Part shown: piece by piece, positions 37,501 to 50,000 of the stretch
How the letters are laid out: the number at the start of each line of letters is the position of its first letter
Position numbering within the stretch: the stretch's first letter is position 1
Source of the DNA: Urechis unicinctus
Taxonomy: Eukaryota > Annelida > Polychaeta > Xenopneusta > Urechidae
NCBI GenBank assembly: GCA_034190875.2
Contig: CM067351.1
Location: forward strand, 3,600,655 to 3,664,654
Length of the DNA: 64,000 bases
Direction: 5' to 3'
Notes under the pieces: generated by a model
Told to the model about the DNA's origin: nothing
Databases searched by the model: none
What the model saw: only the letters and a program-made list of their open reading frames with translations
Program-made: the position numbers and the translations under genes

Positions 37501-40500
37501 TTCCCCAGTATTACACCCACTGCTTCCACCAGTATTCCAAAGACTGATTTCCCTCCAGTATAACACCCACTGCTTCCACCAGTATTCCAAAGACTGATTT
37601 CCCCAGTATAACACCCACTGCTTCCACCAGTATTCCAAAGACTGATTTCCCCAGTATAACACCCACTGCTTCCACCAGTATTCCAAAGACTGATTTCCCC
37701 AGTATAACACCCACCACTATTCCTGATTCCCCAGTATATTCCAAAGACTGATTTCCCCAGTATAACACCCACCCACTGCTTCCACCAGTATTCCAAAGAC
37801 TGATTTCCCCAGTATTACACCCACTGCTTCCATGCTTCCCAGTATTCCAAAGACTCCAAAGACTGAATTCCCCAGTATAACACCCACTGCTTCCACCAGT
37901 ATTCCAAAGACTGATTTCCCCAGTATAACACCCACTGCTTCCACCAGTATTCCAAAGACTGATTTCCCTAGTATAACAACCACTGCTTCCACCAGTAAAA
38001 CCGCGACTGTTTCTTCTTTAACAGGGCTCGACATTAACCACTGCCCGATTGTCAGGGGCAAGCAATTTTTGCAGACGGGCAGTAGTTTTAAGAATCTACC
38101 TGCCCGATCGGGCAGTAACGAAAAAAACCGATAAATTGGCGATTTTTCCGGTAAAAAAAACCTATTTCATCATTTATTTAGCCTCTCCTTTCTGGAGAGT
38201 ATTTATGAAACCGAAACCAATGCACTCATTGGTTGTTTACTCGGAATGGCGGAGATTGTCGAATATTTTCCGATAGAGCTCGAGTAATTCCGTCCAGATC
38301 CGTTGGCAAATCGCATGAGCTGTACTAAATCTATATAGCTAGCGGGCAAAATAAGCCCAAAAAATAGTCGGGCAAGTGAAAATGGCTTGGTGGTGGCAAC
38401 CATGAATTAGAATAAGCGTCGAGCCCTGTTTAACCTTTGTTCTATTCATGGCCACCAGTAACCCTCTGTAATGCATGACAGGGAGTACACGTTGGGTAAG
38501 GAGGTGCCAGATCAGCAGGTGGGTTGTCTCTGGCAGAATGAATACATCCTCACTCTGTCATTGTCAGGATGTATCAACTACCTCGACCCCAACTCCTCGG
38601 CTGCTCCATACAGAATAATCAGGGTAAGAAGTTCTAAATGTTTCAGGGGAAAGTTTGGTCAGATTACTTAATCTTCACATTTAAGCCTTTGATTCCCAGT
38701 ATGTTTACAATTAGAGCTTGGGGAAAGATTTGATTTTGACCTTATCTACCTTCATCTGAATTATCAATTTGATATTAGAAGCAACTTTATATTGCATATC
38801 CTCTGCTAATAGGCTTGGCTCATATAACACAGATGATCTGCTCTCATGAGCAATTGATAACCTGACCTGGTTGTATATATAATAGGGTCACCAAAACCCC
38901 ATCACAGCCATGGACCTGTCAGCCTCAAAAGAAAGCTTAGTTACTGGTGCGTCAAGTGGAGAAGTCTGTATCCTTAACAGTCATCATATAATGTTCAAGT
39001 CCTCATTGGATGCAGTTCTATACATGACAGGTAGTATAACACATCATCACATTGAAATGACCTTGACCTAGTCAGGCAAATGGAACATGGCTTCTGGAGA
39101 ATGTGACTACATATCAGGTAAAGGTCACACCAACCAGGTCAATGGCCTTGTCCTTCAGGAAGATGATCTTGTGACATGTGGGATGGATGATGCAGTGGTG
39201 TTCAGTTCACTCAGAGCTGGCCAGTTTGGGTATGTGCTCGAGTAGACCTCAGCTAATGAAGGTCCCTTTCTGTGATTAATAAAGACTTAAAGAACACTTA
39301 CATTGTGAATTAAATGAAATTGATCAGATGTCATACTCTCCACCATCTATAACCATCACAAATGAGCTTGGTTCAAAATATGTCGGTGCAACACCAATGT
39401 ATAATTTGAATTAGTTATCTGGAATGTTATTGATTGTGATATGTACAGGGACAAAGTTCGGATGCCATCCCAACCTCGAGCTGTTGCCTCAGCTGATGGG
39501 GACCTTGTGGTTGTTGCATGCATCAAGGATGTAAGTCAGTTAAACGTTTAACCATGATGGTTGCCTTGTATGAGCTAGTCTAGGTATGTTGCTTAAATAT
39601 ATGTCTTGTTGATTGACAGCTCGTGGTTATGAGAAACAGGAAGGTGGTTTTCTCCCAGCATGTGGACTTTGAACCTTCTTGTGTTACAATCAGCCCTGGT
39701 CTGACTGAGGTGGTTGTAGGTGGGGATAAGGTGTGGTAACCTTACTGCTGTCTTTCACAATGTATCACTTAGAATGACTCGTTTAGCTATTGCTTTTTTT
39801 TTGTACATATCTTTATTGAAATATTGCTATACCTCTGTGGCTGTGTTTTCACCTTTCAAGCTGACACAATTTATTACAGGAAGTTAATTGTAATGCCAGC
39901 CATAGTTTTATCCCATTGCTGGCGTAATTATGAGTAGTTTGCTGTAATAGTGTGTGTGATTGTGTGCAGTGTGTGAAAGTGTACAACTTATCCAGTGACA
40001 CACTGATGGAACAAAGAAGCTTGCCAATCATCTGTAAGGTATGCGATGTCAAATTTTCACCAGATGGTGCTTACCTTGCTGTCTGCCACGCTGAACGCAA
40101 AGTTCTTCTCTACACGCTGCCAGACTACGCCGTAAGTCACTATACAGTGAAGCAATTGATCTAGTGTTCTGTCAGTGAATTTGCAGGGATGCTGTTATTG
40201 GCCATTCACTAAACTACTGACTGGTGTTCTAGGTTAAAATCAGCACTGAATGGACAGCCCATACAGCGAGTGTAACGTCCCTGTCCTGGGCACCTGATGG
40301 CATCCATCTTGGCAGTGTTGGTATAGACACCATGGCTGTGGTGTGGGAAGTCAACAGCAGACACTACCAAAAAGTCCCAGGTACATAAGAGATGACAGCT
40401 GTACAAGCTCTTGGTTGTACTCCTTAGTTATTTTGTAAATCAGGAGTTTCACATTAAAGACTAAATTGTACATCAAAGTTTAATCCAAATATTTATAATT

Positions 40501-40779
40501 ATTCCATATAGTAAAAAAAAACCCATCAAAAGATCACATCCCTTTGTGGGTGTAACATGAAATTTGGTATATTAAAGGTGACTTGGGAGGGGATGGGTGC
40601 CTTTGGATTAAGGAAGCATACCTTACTAGATAGCTCATGCAACTGACCAGTATACTCTTTGAACTGCAGGATTACACAAACAGTGTCAGATCAATACCAT
40701 CTGCTGGCTTGATAACAACACTTTTGTGACCAGTGGGCAGGACAGCTGTGTGCGACGTATCCAAGTCCAACACAAGTAA
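31530..40779 (+). CDS. WDR1: WD-repeat actin-interacting protein 1 (AIP1), 16 exons
   Basis: Works with cofilin to sever and disassemble actin filaments; folds as two seven-bladed WD propellers. Exons: 31530-31545, 33712-33833, 35342-35432, 35978-36203, 36369-36549, 36765-36842, 36943-37020, 37115-37206, 38482-38623, 38886-38967, 39076-39229, 39449-39530, 39620-39730, 39970-40131, 40233-40380, 40670-40779, all in phase, 624 residues. Diagnostic segments are [69 protein letters not shown] and GKGHTNQV. Exon 1 codes only MEPEL plus one base, as in other AIP1 genes with a tiny first exon. The protein is longer than human (606) because exon 4 contains a 26-residue tandem duplication; without it the length would be 598. 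Introns carry several minisatellites and an inverted-repeat element. Confidence 0.97.
32800..32935 (-). mobile_element. Diverged fragment related to the 38022-38428 element
   Basis: Read on the minus strand it begins CAGGGCTAGACACTAACGG and contains GTCCGATCGGAC, parallel in order to CAGGGCTCGACATTAACC and GCCCGATCGGGC of the element at 38022. Only one end is recognisable. It lies in WDR1 intron 1. Confidence 0.45.
34085..34800 (+). repeat. Diverged segmental repeats in WDR1 intron 2
   Basis: Two copies about 390 bp apart (about 34300-34400 and 34690-34795) share GAACTAAGCTATTGTGTATT, CCCTTATTTCTTATCTAAAA and AATACAGGTTGAGAAT-like stretches. A second motif (CACATGGACCC...GATGT...GGCTT) appears about three times, at 34110, 34265 and 34510. 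This is probably an old local duplication or a degenerate dispersed repeat. Confidence 0.65.
35709..35930 (+). repeat. 37-bp tandem repeat, 6 copies
   Basis: Unit CGATAGATCACTAGTGAACG followed by GATTCATTAGCGCTATT, six copies at exact 37-bp spacing from 35709, ending 47 bases before WDR1 exon 4. Only the last copy has drifted much. Confidence 0.97.
36028..36183 (+). repeat. Exact in-frame 78-bp exon duplication in WDR1
   Basis: Copies at 36028-36105 and 36106-36183 differ at only two bases, both silent (ATT/ATA for Ile, GTT/GTG for Val). Each encodes the 26-residue segment from QKAEYQPIS to DSKRIAV. It inserts an extra stretch into an early WD blade. The near-identity means it is very recent, or an assembly error. 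Confidence 0.95.
36305..36375 (+). repeat. 37-bp offset duplication at the WDR1 exon 5 acceptor
   Basis: GGATTGCTTTTGTGGTGTWG followed by GTTTGG occurs twice, 37 bp apart. The downstream copy has GTGTAG and is the acceptor of exon 5. The upstream copy reads GTGTTG, so its AG has been lost or was never present. Confidence 0.85.
37372..37995 (+). repeat. 48-bp minisatellite, about 13 copies, in a WDR1 intron
   Basis: Unit TTCCAAAGACTGATTTCCCC, then AGTATAACACCCACTGCTTC, then CACCAGTA, with some truncated and 51-bp units. The unit is a multiple of three, so frames stay open for 100-160 codons on both strands. These lie between WDR1 exons 8 and 9 and are not genes. Confidence 0.95.
38017..38433. 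mobile_element. Small inverted-repeat transposon (MITE-like), about 407 bp
   Basis: Terminal inverted repeats CAGGGCTCGAC (38022-38032) and GTCGAGCCCTG (38418-38428), flanked on both sides by TTTAA (38017-38021 and 38429-38433), which looks like a target-site duplication. CAGGG starts recall hAT-type ends, but an 8-bp duplication expected for hAT is not visible. The interior has GCCCGATCGGGC palindromes and no transposase. It sits beside the 48-bp minisatellite in the same WDR1 intron. Confidence 0.8.
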
Positions 40780-41377
40780 TATGCCTCCGTCCTCAACACC
40801 TGTGGGTGAAATGCATCCTGCTCTACACCGACAGCTCACCCCCGACTCTCTCTCATGATATGAATTGTTGTATTTAGGAATATCATGGCAGTGCTATCCA
40901 CACATACCTATATGTTAGTTGAATATTATGGAGTTAAATATTATAATGATGATGATGATGAATCTGTTAAAAAAGAAGTATTCTTTTTCATGACATGTCT
41001 CTCCCATATTCTCATTCATATGTATCAGCGCTGTAATGACCAACCAATTTGTTAGCGTTTATGCTCAGGACCGATGTTCCTGCAATGCTGTAGGAATCTA
41101 ACTTGTATTGGCCATTTCTCACACTCGGACTGCGGACTGGGTATTTACAATAGTCTATATTTTCTGCCATTGTTTTAATACCCGGAGCAATGTTTTGTTA
41201 AGAGGCAATTGTTTTTTCTTATGTATGTAACTATGCATTGGATGTGTACTTATTTGAGGGGTGGCATGGAGGACAGGTTATCACGGAGGTGCATATACCA
41301 TATTAACTGCGGCCATGCAGATCACTGACAAATGGAAATTACCGTAGGAAGTTTTCAAAATGCTGTGAGAGGATGAA

Positions 41378-41383
41378 AATAAA
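41378..41383 (+). terminator. Poly(A) signal of WDR1
   Basis: AATAAA about 600 bases after the WDR1 stop codon, the first good signal on this strand, giving a 3' UTR of about 620 bases. Confidence 0.65.
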
Positions 41384-41409
41384 GTCTATATTTCTGATTG
41401 GGTTGTTTT

Positions 41410-42020
41410 AATATACAGCATACCAAGTATTATTTGATTTGTCTGAGTAACAACATATGATGGGAAAGTCTGTCAGATAGTGGCCATTGTTACCAGGTTG
41501 ACCTGGTGTCTAACATGACGTTTAATATAGAGGTGCAGCCAGAAGAGCCGTGTTTAGCAGCATATAATGTGCATGATCTTGAGATTTATATGGACTTTTT
41601 ATATACTGAATAAAACGAACAGGTTTCAGAATGGTTTTGGCTCCTTTTAGTGGCATGACAAAGTATGTGAAAGGTGCATATTCCACCTGGTCCACAGTGA
41701 ATCGGTCAGTATCCACAGTATTATGTAATAAGCTGTGGCAAATGGCCACGCAATGTGTGTAGAGTATTCCACAGACTCTTTCCAGCCCAATACTGCAGCT
41801 GATCAACCAAAGCATAGCCAAGAATGTGAAATGTGAATGTAATTTTTCAAAACAACCCCTTTTTAACAGCCACAAAAGCAGCCGAAATGATGAAGGGATT
41901 ATCTAGCCCACCCACCACCTACAAGAAACTATTCCTGATCCATGCAAGTACAAACACTGACCACAGTACAACAGCTCCACCAAAATATGGCAGGAGAAAT
42001 TAAAGTTCTTATGCAAATAT
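41410..42020. other. Short gap between the converging WDR1 and CLINT1 transcripts
   Basis: No gene seen. A 117-codon minus-strand open frame (41522-41875) has no homology that I recognise and no splice context. Confidence 0.55.
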
Positions 42021-42025
42021 AATAT

Positions 42026-42031
42026 TTTATT
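42026..42031 (-). terminator. Candidate poly(A) signal of CLINT1
   Basis: AATAAA on the minus strand about 2.06 kb beyond the CLINT1 stop. If used, CLINT1 has a 3' UTR of about 2.1 kb (42.0-44.09 kb), a region with no other gene evident. Confidence 0.4.
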
Positions 42032-44092
42032 ATTACTTTACAAACAAGGGTATAGTATGACAATAAAGAATCACAATTGATTGAAGTGATTTCTGCTGTG
42101 GACTGATACAATATGTACATTTTCACACAATCAAGTTCTCAATAATTCATTCTGGAAAATATCTAATATCTAGGAGAGCGCAGTGCTGGAGTTATAGGAA
42201 GAGAAGCCCAAATTAAATGAATAAACCGCACAAAGGCTGCAGGCCGACTTGCATATGGCACAGCACGAAATATGCTGGTCCTCAAACAGTAGCACGTTTT
42301 GTTATAAATATAACATTTGTTTAGTGTAGCCTAACACATGCTGATAAGTCCGGAATGAATACAGTAAGAATTAACATGATCCAACCATCTTCCTCGACTC
42401 ATCCCAACAGAAGATTCAGAAGCTGCTAATGGAGTCACTGACCACCTAACATCCAAATCAACATAAACAAAGACATGGAATGTACCTAAGCTCCCCACAA
42501 ACTAACACAATTTGTATTATTGCACCCAAAATCTGTCAACGATTATTTTCAGATCTCCTGTACTGAACTACATCTGATATAAAGCAGGCTCCTTTAATCA
42601 ATTGCTCAGAATGGTGTCCAAGAATCAGAAGAGAACTAACACATATTTGGGAGGCATGACCTTCAGTCATCAAGAACCTCCCGAAATTCCAAACAAAGAG
42701 GAGTTTCTATACACACTGATGACCATCTTACCAAAGACAACTAAAACATGGACACGTCTATTCAATCACACGCATGACATTAACACGAGAGTTTCTCTGG
42801 TCACAACACACTGTACATATCTGTGGAATTTACATATCACAATTCAAGAGGAGTTCACCTTTAGCTGGATGAAACGTGCTCGGTGTACACACACACAAAC
42901 ACCCGGACAAGTGTCATTTATATACACACACTGTGGGAAGAATAGAACTTGGAATACAAGATGAGGATTTGGTCTAAATCACTTGCACAACCATTGGGTC
43001 AACTTGGTAGAAATACTGATTTATAATTCATGAGAATTTAGCATACTTGAGCAAAAATTCCCACAGTCAAATTAAATATAATCCCAAGATCACATTTGCA
43101 ATAAAAAGGCAGAACATTACAGAATCTTGCAATCAAGGGGAACTAGTAGCAGACTGCTGTGATATCAGGACTATTGATTGAGATGCTAGAGCAGAAGTCA
43201 TGTGGTACAATTTGAGCCCTGATTGACAGGTCAAGGTCGAGTCATCCAGATTACTGTAGGCCTGAACTAAGAAAGCAATTTTATACAATATTCACAAACT
43301 GAGTATAAATTGGATTCACCAGCTGTAATATGATCCATTCCCCATAACCACCGAGGACAACAACACATTCTCATCAACCCATAAGCACATGGATCAAATT
43401 CCCTGATTGGTTAACAGAAACAATTGATGTGATTCAGCAAATTACAATGCAGTGCATGTAAGCCTCACAAATAAAGTGACTTTTAACCAGAGGGGTAGAT
43501 TTTCTGTAGCTTTGAAAGTTAGTGGCATGATTATCAATGCTACGCAATCAATGATAGGAGGGATTATATGAGATAGAAGGATGAAGGCTAGACGAGGAAG
43601 CTGGCACCACCTGCACACCATGTCAGTTGTTGTCCACCAAATACAACCAACATAAGCATCCCATAATGACCAGAAAGACGGGTGAAAAGACGAACAGAAT
43701 ATGAAGCGGTTAGCTGGTTACTGGTAAGAAACTAATGGATAAATAACCGAATACAATGGATTACTATAACACTAGGATGGACATTATGGTCTGACATTGA
43801 CTGATATGCCACTTGACATGATAAAACTCAACTTCCAAGCTAATATAAGGTTGACTCACTCCAGCTCTGCAGATGGGGATGACAATAAATGCCACATTGA
43901 TTCTGACTATTCCATGGACAACTATTTCCAGAGCTGTCATGCAGTTATACATCTGAATTCTCGTCCCAAGATCCCGTATCCATAGAGCTTGCATGCTTTA
44001 GCAGACTGATGAGGAGGATGGTGGTGGTGATATATTCACAAGGATGACAAAGTCTAATTAACAATGAATGACACCTAATCAAGTGTTCTTGT

Positions 44093-47000
44093 TCACTTCA
44101 TTTTACCCAGGGAAGCAAATGCCTGATTTGATCGCTGTTGGAAGGCTGTCTGATTGGCTGATTGACTCATGGCAGTCTGTTGCATGCCATATGCCTGGCC
44201 CATAGGGTATTGACCCATGCCCATGTTACCCTGTGGCATCATTCCCATCATGCCTTGCTGCGGCTGCTGCGGAGGCTGTCCCATCATCCCTTAAATAACA
44301 CAAATCAGACTTTCAAATACCAAACAATATCATTAGAAACAACCACTTCAGTGTACATCTTAACTGAACAATTTCATATTAAAGTTTGCAAACACCTTTA
44401 ATTACAAGCAAAATATGACAACAGGAAATGCTTGACTGTCAGTACAAGAATAGTGGGAGGCATTTTGTTTCAATCATCAATCGTTGAGACAACTGACCTG
44501 ATTGACAACACGATCTTGAGATCTTGTTCAAATAAACCCACATTCAGATACAGTGTTCGCTACAATTAGAACCCTAAATAAGATTGTATAGCCCCACGAG
44601 ATGAGACTGGCGAGTCACCTGGCATAGGTTGTTGTGCCATATTCATCTGAGCCATACCGCTGGTGACTCCCGACACAGAGCCACTGTACATTCCACTAGC
44701 TGTAACACAAGCATGACATGTTAGTCAGCTCAGATTACATTCAACGAGGTGAGATCAATCAACCAGTAACAGTCAATTGATGTTTATCTCTTCAATATAT
44801 ATCACATGGTTGTATTTACTATCATCTACGATATATAAACCATTAAGATCACTGACGTTACCTGTCAGCCAAATTTATGTCAGTCAAAATCTGCAGAATA
44901 ATCTTAACTTGAACTCAACAATTGAATGTAAGTGGAGCACTTGTGCTAGTGAAAGATCATTGCTGGGGATACTAATGTCTAATAAGCAAACACAAATATA
45001 CTCAAGGGCACTGGCTTTTTTCATATGATTATGTCAATTTCAACAGTATCTTATAGGAATGTGGGAGTTGGTGATTTGTGCATTCAGTTGCTGTCAATAC
45101 ATTGCGTACAATTCCATACAACAGCACGGTACGATGACAACACAAAGGTATACAGGCAGTCTTACCCTGTGTGTCTGGCAGGAGGTCTGTGCCAGCCAAA
45201 ACAGTGCATAAAGCATATCTCATTACTAAAAGGGGCAATATCAACTAAAATGCCATCATTATTGTTCCCGAGAGATTGGTTTATTTTCGCACAAAGACTC
45301 ATTCCCCCACCCAAAAAAGTACTTTAATATATTGAGGAAGAAGGAAGAGAGGTTGAGGTCCTGACCTGGTGAGGTGGCTCCAGTCTGTGGCGTGTTGGTT
45401 TGCAGTTGGTTCATACTGGGAGCGGCTGTACGTTGGAACTGACTGGCTGTACTCAGGTTGTCTAGGTTGATATTGACACCAGATACACCAGACCACGTAT
45501 TCTGTTCCAAACAATTGTTGTCAGACAATGTCATATATACTCGTTAAGATAATCGATTGTAGAATAATTTATGTGGCAACAGGCTTCTGATGAACCAGTG
45601 CAAAATCATAACAGATTAACCATTAATGTCAATGAGAGGTACAGCAAAAAAGACTGATTGCATATCAGGGCAGTTGATTAAATCATTTTCATTGCCAGAC
45701 ATCTGCTACATGTTATAGCCTAACACGAGTTATTGGACTTTGATCAGTAGGGGATGTGGAGTAGCCTGGTGATATTGATTAACTAAACAGAAGCAGGAGT
45801 CTAGGCCATGATAAAACTCGACAGCATGACTGATTCAATGTGAGTATATAGAAAATAAACAACGCACCAAGCAGGGTGTCAAACAGAACATGCCCACGCT
45901 CAAGCAGACCAACAGAAGAGACTGGAATCTTGAATTGTAATAACAACTCAACAATGGTGGTGCTGGTAATGGGGGGGAGGGGATGTGTCTTATCGGTGCT
46001 AGTGCATTATAACAACAGTAAATTGCTAATTTAAAAGCAAGCAGTGCAATTCAATTCATGCATTCCAAAAATGTGATTCCATTGTCGCCAAGGTGACGGT
46101 GAGGTCAACAAATGGTCGTCCCTGTACCTTTGAGGTGGATGAGGATGAGAAAGAGGGTCTGTTTGGTTGTGTGGAGGAGGGTGCTGTTGCTGCGGAGGCA
46201 GTGCTTGATTGACAGGTGGACTGGGCATGTACTTGTGTGTTACCTTCCTGCAACCACACACGTGTACACAATGCAAATGCCATCACCACAGCACAGCAAG
46301 AGGTAGAGTTGTCATGCCAGGTGCTCCAGGGTCTGATGAGTTTAATTGGCTGTGTGTGGCAGGTACCTGCTACTCCAGCATTGTGGTTCAGTGCTGGAGC
46401 GTCTGAGGCAAGGTTACAGCTCAGAGGTGTGCACAATGAAACACCAACAGATATATGTATCAAATGAAGAGTTACAAACCTAGAGATGGCATACCAAAGA
46501 AAACATTGATCACAGTGTAATTTAATCAGAAAAGCAAAATAAAAAACCAACTGGGGAGAGGCAGTACTTAAGCTACAGGCCACAACATGCAATATGGCTA
46601 TATGTGACAACATCGTTTAGAACTAAGCAAAGAAACCCCATGTCCAACAACAACAACAACTACAACAGTAATGATAAATAATTGGTGCATTATCTCTTCC
46701 ATCCCAAATAACATAACAGCCCCTTCTCCGCGTTCTCAACGATGGTGCAATCACTGCTGTGTTACAATGAAGTCAGACATGGCTTACCCTTGGAGCAGAC
46801 AGTGCATTTTCATAAATCTTTCATCCAGTGTGTTTGTGTACAACTTACCATGGAGTAGTTTGGGTTGGCCTGTATAGTATTACTCTTCATACTTGATGGT
46901 GCTGGCATGTAACCCATCTGAAACACACATGCTCCATGTCAATATGGGGACCACATCCTACATCAGCCACTTGACATTTAGACAGAAATATTACTGACAA

Positions 47001-50000
47001 ACAGTAGTGAAATTCATATGTTTCAGACCCCAAACATATATGATATGTTTAATAAAACCCAAATAAATTACCTAGGGAGGTCTACAAGTTTGCAAAATAC
47101 CTCTGATGTGTGGATAATATATAACTCACAATACCTGTGCTGGATTCATTGCCATCATGGGCTGTGTCTGGCCCATCATGGGCTGTGCCTGGCCCATCAT
47201 GGGCTGTGCCTGGTTCATCATGGGCTGTGCTTGGCCCATCATGGGCTGTGCTTGGCCCATCATGGGATGTACCTGACCCATCATGGGATGTGCCTGACCC
47301 ATCATGGGCTGGGTCTGACCCATCATGGGTTGTGCCTGACCCATCATGGGCTGCCCTGAACCTATGAGGGGCTGCACAGAGCCCATGAGAGGTTTGTCTA
47401 CAATGTCACCAGCATCCATCAAGTTTATACCGCCCATTAAGGAATTCTGAGTTGGGGCGAGAACAGGGCTCTCCAGTGTCAGGCCAGATAATATATCCTC
47501 GTTATTTGATCCTATTGTGGGCTCTACCGTGGGGGCGCTACTGACTGAGGCAGGCTGTAGTGGGGGAGGTATAGATCCCATACCAGATGACGAGGAGCTG
47601 ACACAAACAGAAACTCACCATAAACACTTTGCAACTATATCATTGCTATCTACAGATTATTATAATGTGGCAGAATTATGTTATAATGACAGCAAGCTTG
47701 TCATTAGTTGTGATGCAATATGGTTTTTCTCTTGCAATGCAGGGGTGAACAGGATGGAGAAGACAGTTTCAGGAATAACACTCATACATATTGGTTAGAT
47801 AGTTAACACATATATAATATATACTATACATCCTCTCTCTCTCTCTTCCCATATTCATATGATATATACCTTTGTTATCCTCCCAACATGTAATGCAAAC
47901 AAGGTCAAATTAAGTGCCAGACGGGTAATGTGTTAGTCTGTTGAAGTTAACTGATAGAATGAATCAGTGGATGAGTTAATCAAATAAAACACCACCAACT
48001 AGTCCCGACAGTAGGAGTTTTCAACCAGCCACCTTGCATTTATAATCAGTAGAGAGGAATTCACCAGAGAAGAGTAGCAAAAAAACCACTACACCTTGCA
48101 CAGCAACAGATCAGAGCTTACAAAGTTATCAAGACACACACATGAAGCACCTGTTTATGGCCGTTTCATTGTTACCCACAGAAAATTGAGCAAAATCGGC
48201 AAAGTCGTCGCTGGCAAAACAAACCCAGACACTTGATTAAATAGTGTGCAAAAAGCAAGCAAACATGGATCAATTAAATGAATGATTGAACTTATCAAGC
48301 AAGATGAACCAGCCATCATAGGATGATCGTAAAAACAAGAATGGTCAAAGTGAAAAGGTCAACCCAGTAAGCAGGAATATACATATAAATGGGATTACAA
48401 GTTATGTGATAGTGGGGTTTTATGTCACTTCCAACAACTAGTTGATATGACATCAGGGTTTTGATGTGCTGAGGCCAGCAGCAAGTGGTTCTTGGAAATT
48501 GACTTTCCCTACCAGCCATCCACACACTCATCAGACACGATGACTTAAGTCAATTCTAGTCAGAGCATTAGACAGCTTAAGCGCTTTATCTTACCTTTTA
48601 GACTGTGTTGACTTGAATTCGGAAAAATCACCGAAATCTCCATTGACTGAAAATCCCACAATTATTATCATCACAAACCATTACAAATACTAAATAATGA
48701 AAACATTACTCAATACTTGATACACTAGAGCAAGTCAATTAAACAAAACCTACCATTATTGGACTCTTCAGCTCTGGGGTTAAAGTCACCAAAGTCTCCA
48801 TTAGCACTGACCGGTGAAGAGGGATTACTAACAGTCATCAGATTAGGGGCTGGCTTGGAATCGTTAAACTTGGAGAAATCAGCAAATCCATCGGAGGACG
48901 TAGAGGATTTATCCTGCCGGCCAATGACCAACGTAGTTAAAGAAAATCCTGCATTTCTAAAGTTCTTTAAAAATAATATAGATTAATAAACCAAGCAAGA
49001 ACATCACCAACAACAATACCTTGCTGCTTTTGCCGTACGCGGCAGATGCACCTAGATCTATTTTCTTAGGTGTACGTGATTTTTTGCCGGATTCACTACT
49101 GTCAGTGCGCCGATGTGTTCGTGAAGGAGAGAAGTCGTCATCATCATGGAATTCGCGGCCTGCTTTACTGTGACTACTGTTACCACTGCCACCACCACTG
49201 TATGGCGTGACGTCTTCATCAAACAAATCATCGTTGTTGCTGAACACACATACAAAATACATAGAAACCCACTGCACAATCTGAATGAACCAGTACTCCA
49301 GTGCTTTCATGAAGAATGATTCACAGTAACGAGCCATTTCTTATATCTCCTACAGAGAGATACAACGCTGAGTGCCCCTATTATGGAGCATCATTTCTAC
49401 AATAGACCACAATCCTAAACGTCAATTATTTGACAATCTGAAATGAAAAAGCTAAATACACCCCCATCTTAAGCAATAATAGGACCCATTAGTACAACAT
49501 ACCCATAGTCAGGAGCCTCATCAAAGCCCTTGGCTCTGTTGACAAACTCCTTCACTTTGTCTATGACTTCTCCAGCTATAGATTTATTGCCACTGTCCCA
49601 TTCATCAATTTCATCCATCTTGCTGCCACCACTACCTCCACCGCTGCTCCTGCTGCTGCTGTACTCAGCCGGTCGGTCCCATTTACCTGCGTCATCATAG
49701 CGGTCACCTGCAAGACGAGAGTCATACACTGCTCAACATGACACATGCTGGATCAGAATTCGGTGAGAGGTTACCATATGCACTCATTTATAAGTCAACC
49801 TTTTTGGTACGTAAATTCAACAAAATGTGACGGGTGAGAATTGTACGCTTTTTGCCCATTTTGAAGCCTGTTGATATTTCATAGCATGAGTGAGAACACA
49901 ATCAGAAAGACTCCCTGGCCAATTTAGTATATTTTCAATCTGAATTAAATACTCTCAAACCAAGATATTGGGTACAATTTATATACAAGTGTGACTTAAA

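Noticed and set aside
37311..38061. 100-161 aa open frames on both strands
   Set aside because: 48-bp minisatellite with a period divisible by three; it lies inside a WDR1 intron and has no protein homology.
41522..41875. 117-aa minus-strand open frame between WDR1 and CLINT1
   Set aside because: No recognisable homology, Kozak or splice context, and it sits beyond both poly(A) signals.
42602..42964. 120-aa plus-strand open frame
   Set aside because: Antisense to the presumed CLINT1 3' UTR; no homology.
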